DNA of 20,926 nucleotides. Source: Chara braunii. Taxonomy: Eukaryota; Streptophyta; Charophyceae; Charales; Characeae. Position numbers and translations under genes: made by a program. Within the stretch, counting starts at the first letter, position 1; the number at the start of each line of letters is the position of its first letter. The notes beneath the pieces are model-generated. The model made no database searches, was not told where the DNA came from, and saw nothing but the letters and a program-made list of their open reading frames with translations. This document shows, in pieces, positions 1 to 9,400 of this stretch. The stretch covers positions 91,741 to 112,666 of the forward strand of contig BFEA01001147.1 of the NCBI GenBank assembly GCA_003427395.1, given 5' to 3'.

Positions 1-266
1 AGCAGTTGAAGAAGGTTCACAAGTTTCAGCAGCTCTTCGATTGGGAGGACTACTTCAAGCTTGCTTCATTGGCCAGGAGATCGGAGGGCTTCAACTTCGT
101 CATGGACTGGAGCGTGTACGACGAGATAGAGGCGATGACGAAGGGGGATCACACAATCCACCCAAAGAATTTGGTGGACACGGGGGCGCCGGGGGGGGTT
201 CAGATGCCCGCAGGCGCAGGGGTGGGAGGGGAATCCATAGGCAGTGAGGGCGGAGGGAAGCCCGTC

Positions 267-317
267 GACGAAGAGCAGGGGTTGACGAAGAGCAGGGGTC
301 GACGAAGAGCAGGGGTC
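267..317 (+). repeat. 17-bp tandem repeat, 3 copies
   Basis: Three head-to-tail copies of GACGAAGAGCAGGGGTC (the first ends TT), followed by a partial fourth, GACGAAAG. Because 17 is not a multiple of 3, each copy shifts the reading frame, which fits the loss of frame seen in the surrounding relic. Confidence 0.9.
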
Positions 318-431
318 GACGAAAGATTCGACATTCAACACCGGGAGCGCCGACTGTTTCGGGAAGAGGAAGAACATGCGATAACAAACCTTTGACGTCG
401 TCCTCGAAGTCATGGACAAACATGGAATGCT

Positions 432-453
432 CATGGCATGACCATGGCATGAC
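432..453 (+). repeat. 11-bp tandem duplication
   Basis: CATGGCATGAC occurs twice in a row and is followed by CATGG. The plausible protein frame changes here from ...MDKHGMLMA to TMDNATKQQC.... Removing one copy would not by itself restore the frame, so at least one further indel is implied. Confidence 0.85.
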
Positions 454-622
454 CATGGACAATGCAACCAAGCAGCAATGCTCTACGATGTTACGACAGT
501 GCGAAATCCTTGAGAGCGAAATGAAAGTGCAGAAGAAACATTATACTGCGGCGGATGTGGCAAACAAAATGATGTGCAACGCCCTCCTGGAGGTAGCGAA
601 AGCCATCCGCGAGAGATCATAA

Positions 623-1335
623 CGACGCCGGGATGACGCATGGTTGTCGCTTATCCCTTCCAGCTCCGGGCCCAAGCGTCGTGGTTGCTGTCTCTTCTTT
701 CCGGCGACGGAAGCTTTAGTGTCATGTCTCTCCGTCTACTGTGACTGCGGTGTCATAGATCTGTGTGTGTGTGTGTGTGTACAGTTGCTCGCACGAACGT
801 TTGTGCACGACGATTTGCAAGAGGGATGATTGATTTTTTTTTTGTCATAGCCGTATCATCAGTAGTTTTTTATTTCTATTTTTTATCTCTTTCATATTCG
901 GGGGGAGTGCTTCATCTATGTTTTGCGAGCTGCAAATTGACAGAGCCACGTGCGAAAGGGGTTATGTAGGTTGGGGATTGTGGAAGAGAGGGGGGGGGGG
1001 AAGGGATGGAGCGTAGGGGAAGAGGTTGGTTGTTTTTTGTCCCTGACGATTGCATTGATGCACATGGTCGGGGTCGTCGAAGGACCTGTTGGAGGCTTTG
1101 CGAGAGCGGCAGTGACAACAGATGATAGGATGGGGTGGCTGCGCAGGGGCAGTCTGGAAAGTTGTGGTCGTACATGTCACCGTCGACTATGCCGCTAGCC
1201 AAAGAAGTAACAATGTGGCTGGTCCAGCTGATCCGTCTTTGTCAGGCGTTTGTATCCCGGCCCTCATAAAGGTCATTTGGTTGCGGTGTCTCTAGTACAG
1301 AAGCTCGCCGCACCTGCTACACAGCGAGCACAACC
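623..1335. other. Gene-free stretch with simple repeats
   Basis: It probably holds the 3' flank of the first relic. I see a GT dinucleotide run at 762-780, a T run near 834-842, and a run of G at about 990-1000. Short open frames on both strands have biased composition and no recognisable motifs. Confidence 0.6.
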
Positions 1336-1409
1336 ATGCGGGCCGCCCTCCAGCTTCTGGCCTACTCGTCGTGGACCTCTCTTGCCTCATCGCCGAGCAC
1401 ATCTCTCGC

Positions 1410-1690
1410 CTCGTCACCGCGGACCTCTTTAGTGTCGTGGAGGAGCACCAACGTCGCTCTTCTCGCCTTATCATCACAGAACTCTCTTGCCACGTGGAGA
1501 TTCGACGTTGTCACTCTTCTCGAGTTGTCGCCACAAAGCTCTCTCACGACGTGGATGTTCAGCGTCGTCGGTCTTTGGAGCACTCTCGGGCGGAGCAATC
1601 TCACCTTATCGTCGCGAAGCTCTCTCGCCATATGGAGGTTCAGCGTCGTCTCTCTTCTCTCCTTATCGCCACAGAGCTCTCTCGTGGAGT
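1410..1690 (+). repeat. Degenerate 57-bp (19-codon) tandem repeat
   Basis: About four and a half units of 57 bp run from 1410. Unit starts are near 1410, 1467, 1524 and 1605, with a partial unit from 1662. The third unit carries a 27-bp insertion at about 1581-1607, also a multiple of three. In one plus frame each unit reads like LIATELSRHVEVQRRLSS. In the next it reads like GGSASSLFSPYRHRALSRR, which resembles an SR-rich segment. Because 57 is divisible by 3 and the units lack stops, several frames stay open at once, so openness alone does not show which frame was translated. Confidence 0.75.
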
Positions 1691-1899
1691 TCCTTATCCT
1701 CCTCTTGTACACGTGGACGACGACATCAGTTGTGCGCCGATGACATTTCTTTTCGTCGCCGCAGACGCAGTCCTCGTCGTGCCAATCGGTACGCATCGTC
1801 ACTATTCTCGCCAGATCGGTGGGACTTCAATCGTCGCTCGACCTTCTATTCCCGCTCATCCGATCGTTGGGAACCTCGCTCAGGGAAGCAAGACAAACC

Positions 1900-2568
1900 A
1901 TGTCTATGCGAGCCGCCGCCCGTTGTAGGAAGCGGGGCAACATCCTGAAGGACACTAAAGGGTGGGAAAGGGGTCGGCCACATGTCCCTAAGGCGAAAAG
2001 GATTCGTTCGGACGTTGTTTCAAGAAGCGTGCCTCCTCGTGGAGCACACTGTTGGACGACACCAGCGAAAGGCGACGACGACGACGTCTTCACGGCGGAG
2101 GAAGAACCGGTGCAGGCGACCGTGTTTGCAGTGTCGGAGAGTGGTCGCCAGCGTTCTTTGGATCAAAGCAGTAGTGGCAGGAAGAGGCAGACGCCACCAC
2201 CCGAGGCACAGAACATGCGTGCCCGCATAACGAGGATAGAGAAGGAGGTCGTCGTCGATCTCGACGTCGATGATAACGACCAGTTGGAACAACGTCACCC
2301 GTGCAACGTGACCCAAGGCACCACAGCTACGACAGTGAGGGAACGTGGCGCCAGTGATGAAAGGCCACCTCCGGGTAGACTGCCTGCCACACCGTCTCAA
2401 CCGTGTCCTAGTAGCCCTGCTGAAGGGGGAGGGTCCGTCGAATGCGGCAGGGGGGGGGGGAAGTCCAGGCAGGCGCGTTGTCGCAACTTTTTCCAACCAG
2501 GGCGCTTTGGGGGACAAGAAAGCCAACAGACTGTCACGCAGGATTTTGCTGAAGTTTACAATAAATAA
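1900..2568 (+). CDS. Hypothetical disordered protein, C-terminal part of a larger open region
   Basis: A 222-codon plus-strand frame begins at ATG 1900 (MSMRAAARCRKRGN) and ends at TAA 2566-2568. The frame is already open upstream to about 1336 apart from one TGA at 1741-1743, so the true start may lie further up or in a spliced exon. The product is low-complexity and charged: a basic N-terminus, an acidic patch (KGDDDDVFTAEEEP) near residues 65-80, a second acidic patch (VVVDLDVDDNDQLEQ) near the middle, and a Pro/Ser/Gly-rich C-terminal third. No enzyme motif, signal peptide or membrane segment is visible. An SR-like frame (RRRRRSPRRANRY) overlaps just upstream at 1487-1948, suggesting one SR-rich protein broken by a frameshift or joined by splicing. 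I do not recognise a family. Its length and the AATAAA at its stop make it more than chance, but it could be a transposon-derived N-terminal region. Confidence 0.4.
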   Translation: MSMRAAARCRKRGNILKDTKGWERGRPHVPKAKRIRSDVVSRSVPPRGAHCWTTPAKGDDDDVFTAEEEPVQATVFAVSESGRQRSLDQSSSGRKRQTPPPEAQNMRARITRIEKEVVVDLDVDDNDQLEQRHPCNVTQGTTATTVRERGASDERPPPGRLPATPSQPCPSSPAEGGGSVECGRGGGKSRQARCRNFFQPGRFGGQESQQTVTQDFAEVYNK

Positions 2569-2569
2569 A
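2560..2569 (+). promoter_or_regulatory. Overlapping AATAAA polyadenylation signals
   Basis: AATAAA occurs at 2560-2565 and again at 2564-2569, overlapping the TAA stop of the preceding frame and followed by an AT-rich stretch. This is a plausible plus-strand 3' end signal, though AT-rich DNA produces such hexamers often. Confidence 0.4.
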
Positions 2570-2903
2570 ATAATTAAATTAGAGTAAATCCCTTCCTGTT
2601 GTGTGCGTCCGGCTTCAAGCGAGACCCTTNAAATGCGATCTTCGCCGGTCCTTGGTCTTAGGAATATTTTGATTCGGAACAGCAGAGATCATGCAATTTT
2701 GATGTGTCATGCATGCATCGATTTTGCCAATGTGNTAATTTTGAGAACTACGACAAGATTATCAGGATGTTAAATCATCAAACAAAGTCAATGCAGATGG
2801 AGCAANACCGAATAACTCGAGNAATAACAAGGATAAATGAGGGGAGAATGAGAACTCATAATAATCTCAGAAAGTACAGATGACAAGGCAAGGCCGACAC
2901 TGG
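2570..2903. other. Gene-free stretch with ambiguous bases
   Basis: I see no coding signal or repeat here beyond short ATGCAT palindromes near 2710-2716. Single Ns at 2630, 2735, 2806 and 2822 begin a run of ambiguous calls that continues to 4204. Confidence 0.5.
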
Positions 2904-4225
2904 TCATGACTCCTCACTCATCCCTCTAGGTCGCATGCTCAATCTCTCCTTTGGTTGTGCGTTTCCTGTGCCTTGGACCATGTCCTCGTACTTCNTAAGG
3001 CTATGGTCTTTGAATGTAGAGTCACCTAAAGCCTGCAAGTTCTGAACACTTCCACCCGAGTNCCATAATACGGAAATCAACCATAGCACAAAACTTCTCC
3101 CATAGTGTAGGGAGATATGACTGGGAACCCCTCGTCCGAGATGCCTGAATTCTAAAGGCTCGTTCACTGACTCATAGTCAATCTCTGCCGGAGAAATGTA
3201 CCTCTTGGCCAAATCTACCAAGTCTCCCCAGCAAGAACCATTTGTGAGATTGAAAGGTACTGGAGGTTTGGGGTAGTCGGTGTAGAGCTTGGGTCCGAAG
3301 CTACGGATCAGCTTTGTCCCACTCTCATTGAGCTCGCTTTCTTTCTCTTCGAGGTACTTTGCTGCTGAGATCCAAACTCAGTAAAAAAGATCATGCCCTT
3401 CTTCAAATAGATGCTCAAATCGTGAATGAAACCTTCTACAAACTCAGTTTGAACCACAAAGACCGATAGATCTCTTTGTTGGAGTTGCGCTGACATACCG
3501 GTACTGAAAGACATCTTCAGAGGCAATCCTGTTCAGACTGGTCAGAACAGTTTCCTGGCCTAAGAATGGTTAGATTGCACTCATGTGCTGATGTGGTTGT
3601 CGAAACAGGTTTCGTCTTCTAACGGGGACACAATCTGATTGGTATTGATCTCTGTGTCAAGTGACAATGACTGAATGCCGATTGGTCTTAGCTGAAACTT
3701 TAAGGTAACTCATATGATTAAGTGTTGCTGAAGTACAAGTCTCTGAATGTTGAGTANTTGATCGCGAACTCAGAAAACTGTAGACTTTCGAGTGGCGTTT
3801 TACTAATTGAGATGCTGGTGAGAAACTTCGGGTGTCCTTGCACTCATTTGAGCCATGCTCTGGCCTGCTCCACCGTCTCNAGAAACGAGCCAGTGTTGTG
3901 CAGCTTACCGTCGTGTCCATAAAAATAGAACACATNCTCTATGTATTTTTNCTCCCTGACCATGCTAACTGCATGTTCCCGCTGATTCTGCCTATGGGAA
4001 TACATGTCTCGACATGCCTCTCTTCCCATCCATCTCCCTNTCTCTGTCGGATTTGTATTTCATCACCAGGACCTCTTTATCCTTCCTGTTTCCGCCACGC
4101 TCCAGGTCCCANACAATGAATAGGTCGGACAACANGTGGCTNTAAGGAGGCTCCACACTCAAAGAGGAAAGCCGTTCTCAGGCTCAAAGTTATGAAGGCT
4201 AATNAGGATGTCGTGCTCCGCCTTT
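2904..4225 (-). pseudogene. Unrecognised minus-strand coding relic
   Basis: Read from 4225 downwards, sensible protein sequence jumps between frames. Early pieces include EHDILISLHNFEPENGFPL and DLERGGNRKDKEVLVMKYKS. Next come REACRDMYSHRQNQREHAVS, a FYFYGHDGKLHNTGSF segment and TVEQARAWLK. Lower down are DLSVFVVQTEFVEGFIHDLS and YLKKGMIFFTEFG. From about 3380 to 2904 one frame stays open for roughly 150 codons (KYLEEKESELNESGTKLIRS, LYTDYPKPPVPFNLTNGSCW, GDLVDLAKRYISPAEIDYES) to a TGA. The composition is protein-like, with mixed charges and aromatics, unlike the shadow frames. At least three frameshifts and several stops separate the pieces. Some breaks could be assembly errors, because Ns fall throughout. 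I do not recognise the family and assign no function. It could be a decayed host gene, a transposon gene or an integrated foreign gene. Confidence 0.5.
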
Positions 4226-4240
4226 GATCGAATGCTGATG

Positions 4241-4735
4241 CCTATGAAACATCCGCGGACGCGTCCGCAGGGTCGAGCTCGGAGGGCGGTTGTGATTACG
4301 GCTGCCGCGGCTTCGGTCGCGGTTGGGTTCGGCTGTGACTTTCAGGAATTTTTTTAGACTTTAAAAATTCTCAAAAAAAAAAACAAAATAAATGGGTTTG
4401 TAGATCTTTTCGAGATCTAAATTGCGCAAGTTTTTATTTTATTTTTTGACTTTGTCTTTGAATTTAAAAATTCAAAAACTAATTTTTCTGAGGCAAAATG
4501 TTTTTTTTTTTTTTCAAGAAAAAACTATGAAACTTATGTGTTTTTTTATTTTAAATTCAGTAAAGTTTTTGGATATCACCACAAGGCAAAAGTTGTTGAG
4601 TATATTTTTCTACATAACATATTTTGTTTTCAGATTTTTTTTTTATTTTTTTTTTTTCATGGTTGAGGACAGCGGACATGGTTGTGGGGTCGCGGCCTAG
4701 GCCACACATGGCCGCCTCCGGAGGGGATTCATAAG
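4241..4735. mobile_element. Candidate non-autonomous MITE-like element
   Basis: The left end CCTATGAAACATCCGCGG (4241-4258) and the reverse complement of the right end at 4718-4735 (CTTATGAATCCCCTCCGG) match at about 12 of 18 positions, forming imperfect terminal inverted repeats. CTGAT lies immediately outside both ends (4235-4239 and 4736-4740), a possible target-site duplication. The two ends are GC-rich, and the middle (about 4340-4660) is very AT-rich with long T and A runs and no credible gene. A perfect 14-bp palindrome, GCGGACGCGTCCGC, sits at 4255-4268. About 495 bp with short TIRs fits a MITE, but the TIR match is modest and the superfamily is unknown. Confidence 0.35.
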
Positions 4736-4741
4736 CTGATA

Positions 4742-6950
4742 TTCATAGGCTGATACTAGACCTGTGGTGTTAGCCAACTCAAGGTAGTTTGTTTCTCTGA
4801 TCAGGGATGGCTGAATCATACTCATACGGATAATAGTTTGCTGCAAGCTTTTATGATATCCCTCGTTTGTTCGACTGGCTGAGTAACGTGACCTAACTTT
4901 TCTTTAATACTGTTAAGAGCTCATGTCCTCAACCACATCTCAAGTAACACAATGTGGCTTGCCTCGGTTGTGTTCGCCTGATCCATATCGCTGTGTGCTA
5001 GATCACTCTCTCAAAACATTCCTTCTCTTTGCTCTTCTCCTGTTTTCAACCGTATTTCGACCCCTTTCTTTATAAATCAACTAAAATGAAGTGGTCGGAG
5101 AAGAGATACCTAACAAGCAGATGGTCACAAACGCCCTTTTCGAGGCAAATCAGTAGGGACCCAAACGAGATTCCACCAACCGTCGATAGTGATACTTGAG
5201 TATAGACTTACTGGCCAACACAACTAGTTACGTCGATGCGGGTAACGCAGGGATCTGTTGATGCTTGCCACTGGTCAGAGCATTGATATCCAGTTTACAA
5301 AGAACTTGGTGAAAATGTGTCACTGCACCTCAAACTTCAGGTATGAGATATTCGCCTTCACCTCGTCCATGACCCCATCTCTTCTACACCCTCTCTTGGC
5401 TTTGTCTTTGGCTTTTGTGATGGCCACTTGTAACCCCTAGTTGCTCTCCCCCCTTCCACATTTATTTTCAGCCTGGCCTCCTGGTTGCAATGACTGTAAT
5501 CCAAAATAGTCGTCACCACAGGCCCATCTCCTACCATCCACTCTCACCTCCCAAGGAACTGGAGGTATCTTGGCCTATAGCCATACACCCAGTTGTTGCG
5601 CACCATGGTCGAGCCCCTATGAATGAACAGTGTACGTTACTAGGCCACTTACTTCCGAAATACCCAGGACTTAACACTCAGCACATGCACACGCAGACGG
5701 ACTGCCTCACGCTCACCCTACCACTCAGTCCTCTCCCCTCAGTTCACATTACTCGGCGTAACGAAGCCGCCCATACCCAAGTAGCCAAAGGCTCGCCTCG
5801 CTCAACCTTTATAGGTCCTAGATTGTTACATATCGCGACCCCTGTTTTCTGGACGAGGGAAATTGCTTTTCAAAGATTAGTGGGGCAATAAAAACGAAAA
5901 AGGAAAACGAGAGGCCGATTCTCATCGGTCGCCTTTGGCATGAGGTGACCTATAGGCTCGACGCGATGGTCCCATAACAGGACGCCGACAGCCACTCCCC
6001 TTTCTTGAAAGAGGACCTACGGACTGCCCCTGATGGGTACCCGTGTCTGATGGCAAGGAGGGGACTCATGACCTCCTACGAGGTGATGAGCCTCCTACCG
6101 ACGCGGCCACGGGTGCTCCCTTTTGGAGTCCCTCTACTCAACGCTTAGCAGGCCACGTCCGCTGCAAACTGGAACGTGAAAAGTAAGTTATCCTAGGCCC
6201 CCCCCCCGCTCGTGGCCACCGCTCAGAAATGAACCATTGGTCCCTCTGTGAACAACAAAAGGGGAAAGAAATTCAGAAGACAGCTAATAATAATAAAAAT
6301 ATTAATGGGCAAAGAAAATAATGGGGGAAAAGAAAAAGACATAACGACACTGCAACTTGAGACCACTAGTTCGTCCCAGATGAAAACGGCTAACTAAATC
6401 GGGGTGCAGATCCGACGTGTCTATTTTCCTTTCTTTTTTTTTCTTTTGTTTCTTCTTACTTTGATCGTGACCGCATTTTGCACTCATCCCATAACCCGGT
6501 TAGAGGGCACTTGGCTCGCAGCAGACAAGACCACACCAGTCTTTGTCCCTCCTCGTCCCTGGACGAGCTCGACAGCTGCCACGGCCACAGGCCGGTAGTG
6601 CTCTGCTGTACAGCAAGGCGCCGAGTGTGTGTGGACCAAAGGAAAGTCCAGTGGCACAACCATCTTTTTGCCAGTAGGTGTGTCGACTGGATCAGCCCTG
6701 CAGCAAGACCGGAATGCCGTGGAGTTTTCTAGATGGTACAATGCAAAGGTTGCTAAGCAGATGTCTAGTATACAGTGAAGGTTTGTAGGCAGAGAGTGAG
6801 TATGTCACAAAATCTGAGCAAGGTGCCCTTACACAGTGGGACTTATGGACTGGTACTTGACATGCAGTGGAGTGTCGGGACACCGTGCCCTCCGACATGA
6901 TACAAACCCCCCGCCCAGCATCCCCACCAGGCCAAAACACAGGTCGTCAA
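4742..6950. other. Gene-free stretch with weak open frames
   Basis: No protein family, tRNA or rRNA is recognisable over 2.2 kb. A plus-strand frame at 5490-5891 (133 codons, Pro/His-rich, followed by AATAAA overlapping its stop) is the longest. Its composition is not convincing and it may be chance. 5930-6230 is GC-richer with a run of C near 6200, and 6280-6340 is A-rich. An intact gene could still hide in short exons. Confidence 0.45.
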
Positions 6951-6954
6951 TTAG

Positions 6955-6961
6955 TATAAGA
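6955..6961 (+). promoter_or_regulatory. Candidate TATA box
   Basis: TATAAGA lies in a moderately GC-rich context, about 210 bp upstream of the ATG at 7165. The interval holds pyrimidine tracts ending in CAG (around 7028-7040 and 7110-7118) that could be splice acceptors of a leader intron. The site is suggestive only. Confidence 0.3.
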
Positions 6962-7164
6962 GGAGCAGTGACCTTGGGGACACTCATTCGTTTTCACGGT
7001 GACTCGCTGTGACGTTTGCATCGCATTTTCTTTTCTCACAGTGTAGTAGTGTCGTGCAATGTGCGCAACTGCTTCCGTCTTGCTTGCTTAATCGTATTAT
7101 CCGCCTGCTTTCACAGTTTCTCTTAATCCATTTTTGCCACAACGTACCCTCCCCCTTTCACACC

Positions 7165-7440
7165 ATGCCTGAATCACGTCGGGGACCGGGAAGAGGCATA
7201 GGTGGTAGGGGAAGAAAGACTCGTGAAGAGCCGCCAACTTGCACAAGGCGGGATACAACTTAGAGAACGAGGAAGAGGAGGTGCGTGGCTTTGGTTCCCA
7301 CACGCGACCACACCTACGCCAACCTTTTGTCGGCTGGTACAAGAGAACCTCATCCCCTACGAGGATGGAGTATTATCAAAAGAAGTTCGAGGCGCGCTAT
7401 GGCGCACCCAACACTTCTTCTCCTCCATTTTTCCCATGAG
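7165..7440 (+). pseudogene. Short RG-rich open frame, broken or spliced
   Basis: ATG at 7165 opens MPESRRGPGRGIGGRGRKTREE, an Arg/Gly-rich basic start like RNA-binding RGG tails or the N-terminus of a gag protein. This frame stops at 7261-7263. From about 7239 a second plus frame is sensible (AGYNLENEEEEVRGFGSH, then PFVGWYKRTSSPTRMEYYQK) and ends before 7440. One frameshift would join the two parts. Alternatively AG|GTGCGT at about 7278 could be a splice donor. The downstream flank is pyrimidine-rich, with AATAAA at 7761-7766. I do not recognise a family. It may be a small gene or the start of another transposon gag. Confidence 0.3.
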
Positions 7441-7856
7441 CTTCAGTCACTCCCTCGACTAGTAAGGCTCTAGTGCCATTATCTTCTCCCTTCGTTGCTT
7501 GTACTAACCCTTCTCATTCTCATCTTAGCAGTTGCGCTCTCTTTGGCATTTTCTTTCTTCTTGCCTTGCTCCAAGCGGAGTTCATAGCTATCTTCTATTT
7601 CCTATGTAAACTTGACCTCTTCCTCCGAGTACTCTGATTTCTCTTTTCTTTATTTTCTCACCTTATTTCATACCTCATTGCGTCCCTTGCTTAAGTGTTT
7701 GCATACCTTGAGGTTGGGGATGCAGGTTCCTCGTGAACCAGGCCGCTTTGTCGGCCACCAAATAAAATTAAAAAATATATATATATCGGTTTTTCGTCTG
7801 CTGTTGACTTAGACCCCTTGTCACCTTGAAACATGACTTCTCTTTGAGCTCCTACA
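7441..7856 (+). other. Pyrimidine-rich flank with AATAAA
   Basis: This stretch is strongly CT-rich with TCTT and TTTC runs, no credible coding frame, an AATAAA at 7761-7766 and a short TA repeat near 7776-7788. It would suit an intron and 3' end of the preceding frame, but nothing proves that. Confidence 0.35.
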
Positions 7857-7953
7857 GTGGAGAGATTACCTCGCCTCCTATTGTTAATAGTGATTTTCGG
7901 GGATGCTGCTAATCAAGTGTTGACACTGTGGACACTCACTGTCAACAGTATCA

Positions 7954-8140
7954 GGGATGAGGCATATCAAACCCTTTTCTTGTTCTCTGGCCTAAGTGAG
8001 ACGTCTTCTCAACTTCTCAAGCGACCTGGGGGATACCAAACCCTGTTCTCGTTCTCTGGTACGAATGAGACGGACCCTCAACTTCTCAGACAGATAAAAG
8101 GGGGATACCAAACCCCTTTATTTTTCTCTGGTATGGAAAC
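7954..8140 (+). repeat. 69-72 bp tandem repeat, about 2.5 copies
   Basis: The core GGATACCAAACCC recurs: CAAAC falls at 7968, 8037 and 8109, spacings of 69 and 72 bp. Both are multiples of 3, so the plus frame 7857-8204 stays open through it and encodes repeats like GYQTLFSFSGTNETDPQLL. That frame has no ATG near its 5' end (it opens with GTG), so translation is doubtful. The repeat may instead belong to an LTR or other non-coding element. Confidence 0.7.
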
Positions 8141-8204
8141 TTTTAGGCGAGCGTACATGAGCCTGCAAAACAACAAGTCCACAAACCACCAAGCATGTTC
8201 CTAA

Positions 8205-9398
8205 CATACACCCCCTGACAAGTAGCCATCAAATTGTAATTGAATAAAATAAATAAAGGTGAAACCCATGATAAAACAGTGAATACCATAGACAGTTCTC
8301 CACGCCTTAGAATTATTGATTGCCTTGGTTTGGCCCACCACTGACCAGGGGTGGCAGACCTCCCGCCAGCCTGACAACCCTTTTCCAGCCGGCCTCAGGT
8401 CAGGACTAATCACACCATTTGTCTTGACAACACCTTTAACCTGCTTCTAGGTCAGGACCACCATACCCGCTACTCGAGTATGATGACCCTTTGGCGCACC
8501 TCACGCCAGGACACCCAGACTATAGCGGGTCTGGTCACCCTATGACAGTAGACCTCCCGTCAGTCCAACTGTCCCGTACCCGGATCTGACCACTGCGATC
8601 GGGGACCGGCTCACTCACCAGTTTTTTGCCTAGGGCGCTAGCTGCCCCGCCTAAATTCTTAAATGTAGGACCCGATCTAACTACGATTCCAGGCTTTGGC
8701 CAACCTCACTGGATTGCATCCTCTGACTGCGGTAGGGTTCCAACCGACCCCTTTTGACCTCACAGGTCAGACTCCCGGAGTCTTAGCCTCAGTCAACTAC
8801 GAAATTCGATACTCGCGTCGGGGACCTACAGACCCCATCAGATTGCAACCTACTGCGGTAAGGCTCTGACTCGCCCCGACAATCAAGGCATCTTAGGTTA
8901 GAGAAGAAAACCCCAGGCACAAACTGTCAGATAAACAAATCAAGCCTATAGTCAGACAACCCATGCCCCAAATAACGGAACAAACATTTCTCAAGTGACT
9001 TCTCTTCGGTCTCAAGAAGCACTGAACAACATCATCGAACAACCGACTGTGTATTCCCTAGAGACCTCCCTTCAGCCTTAGGGAATTCAGAGTGCTGACC
9101 CTAGAGAGGTTCCTTTCCTCGTCTAAGGATACTCCCGAGAGACCTCTCGTCAGCCTCAAGGAAGTATAGAGATACTGGCCTCAGAGAGGTCCTTTCCCTT
9201 ATCTAAGACAGAAGATAGACAACTTAGTCAAGAAATACAAAGTCCATCTGCTAACAACTCTCTGGTCAAGCAATGTTGAACTTCTTTATGTCTATCTTCT
9301 TGATAATTTTTTTGGACATGCAACTCAGTCAGAAGACACGAAGTCCCTCCACTGACAGTTCTCAAGTCAAGTAGAGTTGAACTTTTTTACACCTATCA
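8205..9398 (-). repeat. Degenerate repeat region, candidate 3' LTR of the Ty3 relic
   Basis: There is no credible gene. The motif GACCTCCCGTCAGCCT recurs with changes at 8357, 8551, 9063 and 9141. A 78-bp tandem pair (9061 and 9139) is followed by a roughly 101-bp pair (9220 and 9321) sharing CAACTTAGTCA-like starts and TTGAACTTCTTTA-like ends. On the minus strand the region follows the retroelement's last coding sequence and a purine tract, where a 3' LTR should lie. The plus-strand sequence ends TATCA at 9394-9398, that is TGATA on the minus strand, agreeing with a TG start. I found no matching 5' LTR copy, so this remains a candidate. Confidence 0.35.
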
Positions 9399-9400
9399 AA

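Larger units (their letters stand above)
1..622 (+). pseudogene. Broken C-terminal part of a possibly Myb/SANT-like gene
   Basis: The window opens inside a coding region. The first frame reads from base 6 for about 90 sensible codons, including DWEDYFKLASLARRSEGF and a Gly-rich stretch (GGVQMPAGAGVGGESIGSEG), and then crosses a 17-bp repeat that is not a multiple of three. After it the sensible sequence moves to another frame (GKRKNMR, then TAA, then QTFDVVLEVMDKHG). It moves again at an 11-bp duplication and ends in TMDNATKQQC...LRQCEILE...ANKMMCNALLEVAKAIRERS with TAA at 620-622. The C-terminal part looks helical and coiled-coil-like. From memory, this Gly-rich linker plus RQCxILE and MMCNALLE tail resembles an expanded Myb/SANT-like family in charophyte algae. 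No DNA-binding domain lies inside the window, so the family call is weak. At least one stop and two frame breaks make an intact gene unlikely. Confidence 0.5.

Noticed and set aside
267-317. CRISPR-like array
   Set aside because: Repeats are 17 bp and directly adjacent with no spacers.
66-471. Long minus-strand open frames opposite the first relic
   Set aside because: They mirror a GC-rich coding region, shift with the 17-bp repeat and have Pro/Arg/Ser bias typical of antisense shadows.
1362-1802. Minus-strand 146-codon frame across the 57-bp repeat
   Set aside because: The repeat lacks stops in several frames, so openness is not evidence; no start context or continuation supports it.
5930-6230. 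SINE with tRNA-like A and B boxes on the minus strand
   Set aside because: Only loose matches (TGGCCTGCTAAGCG, GCGTCGAGCC) were found, in unconvincing positions, with no tail or target duplication.
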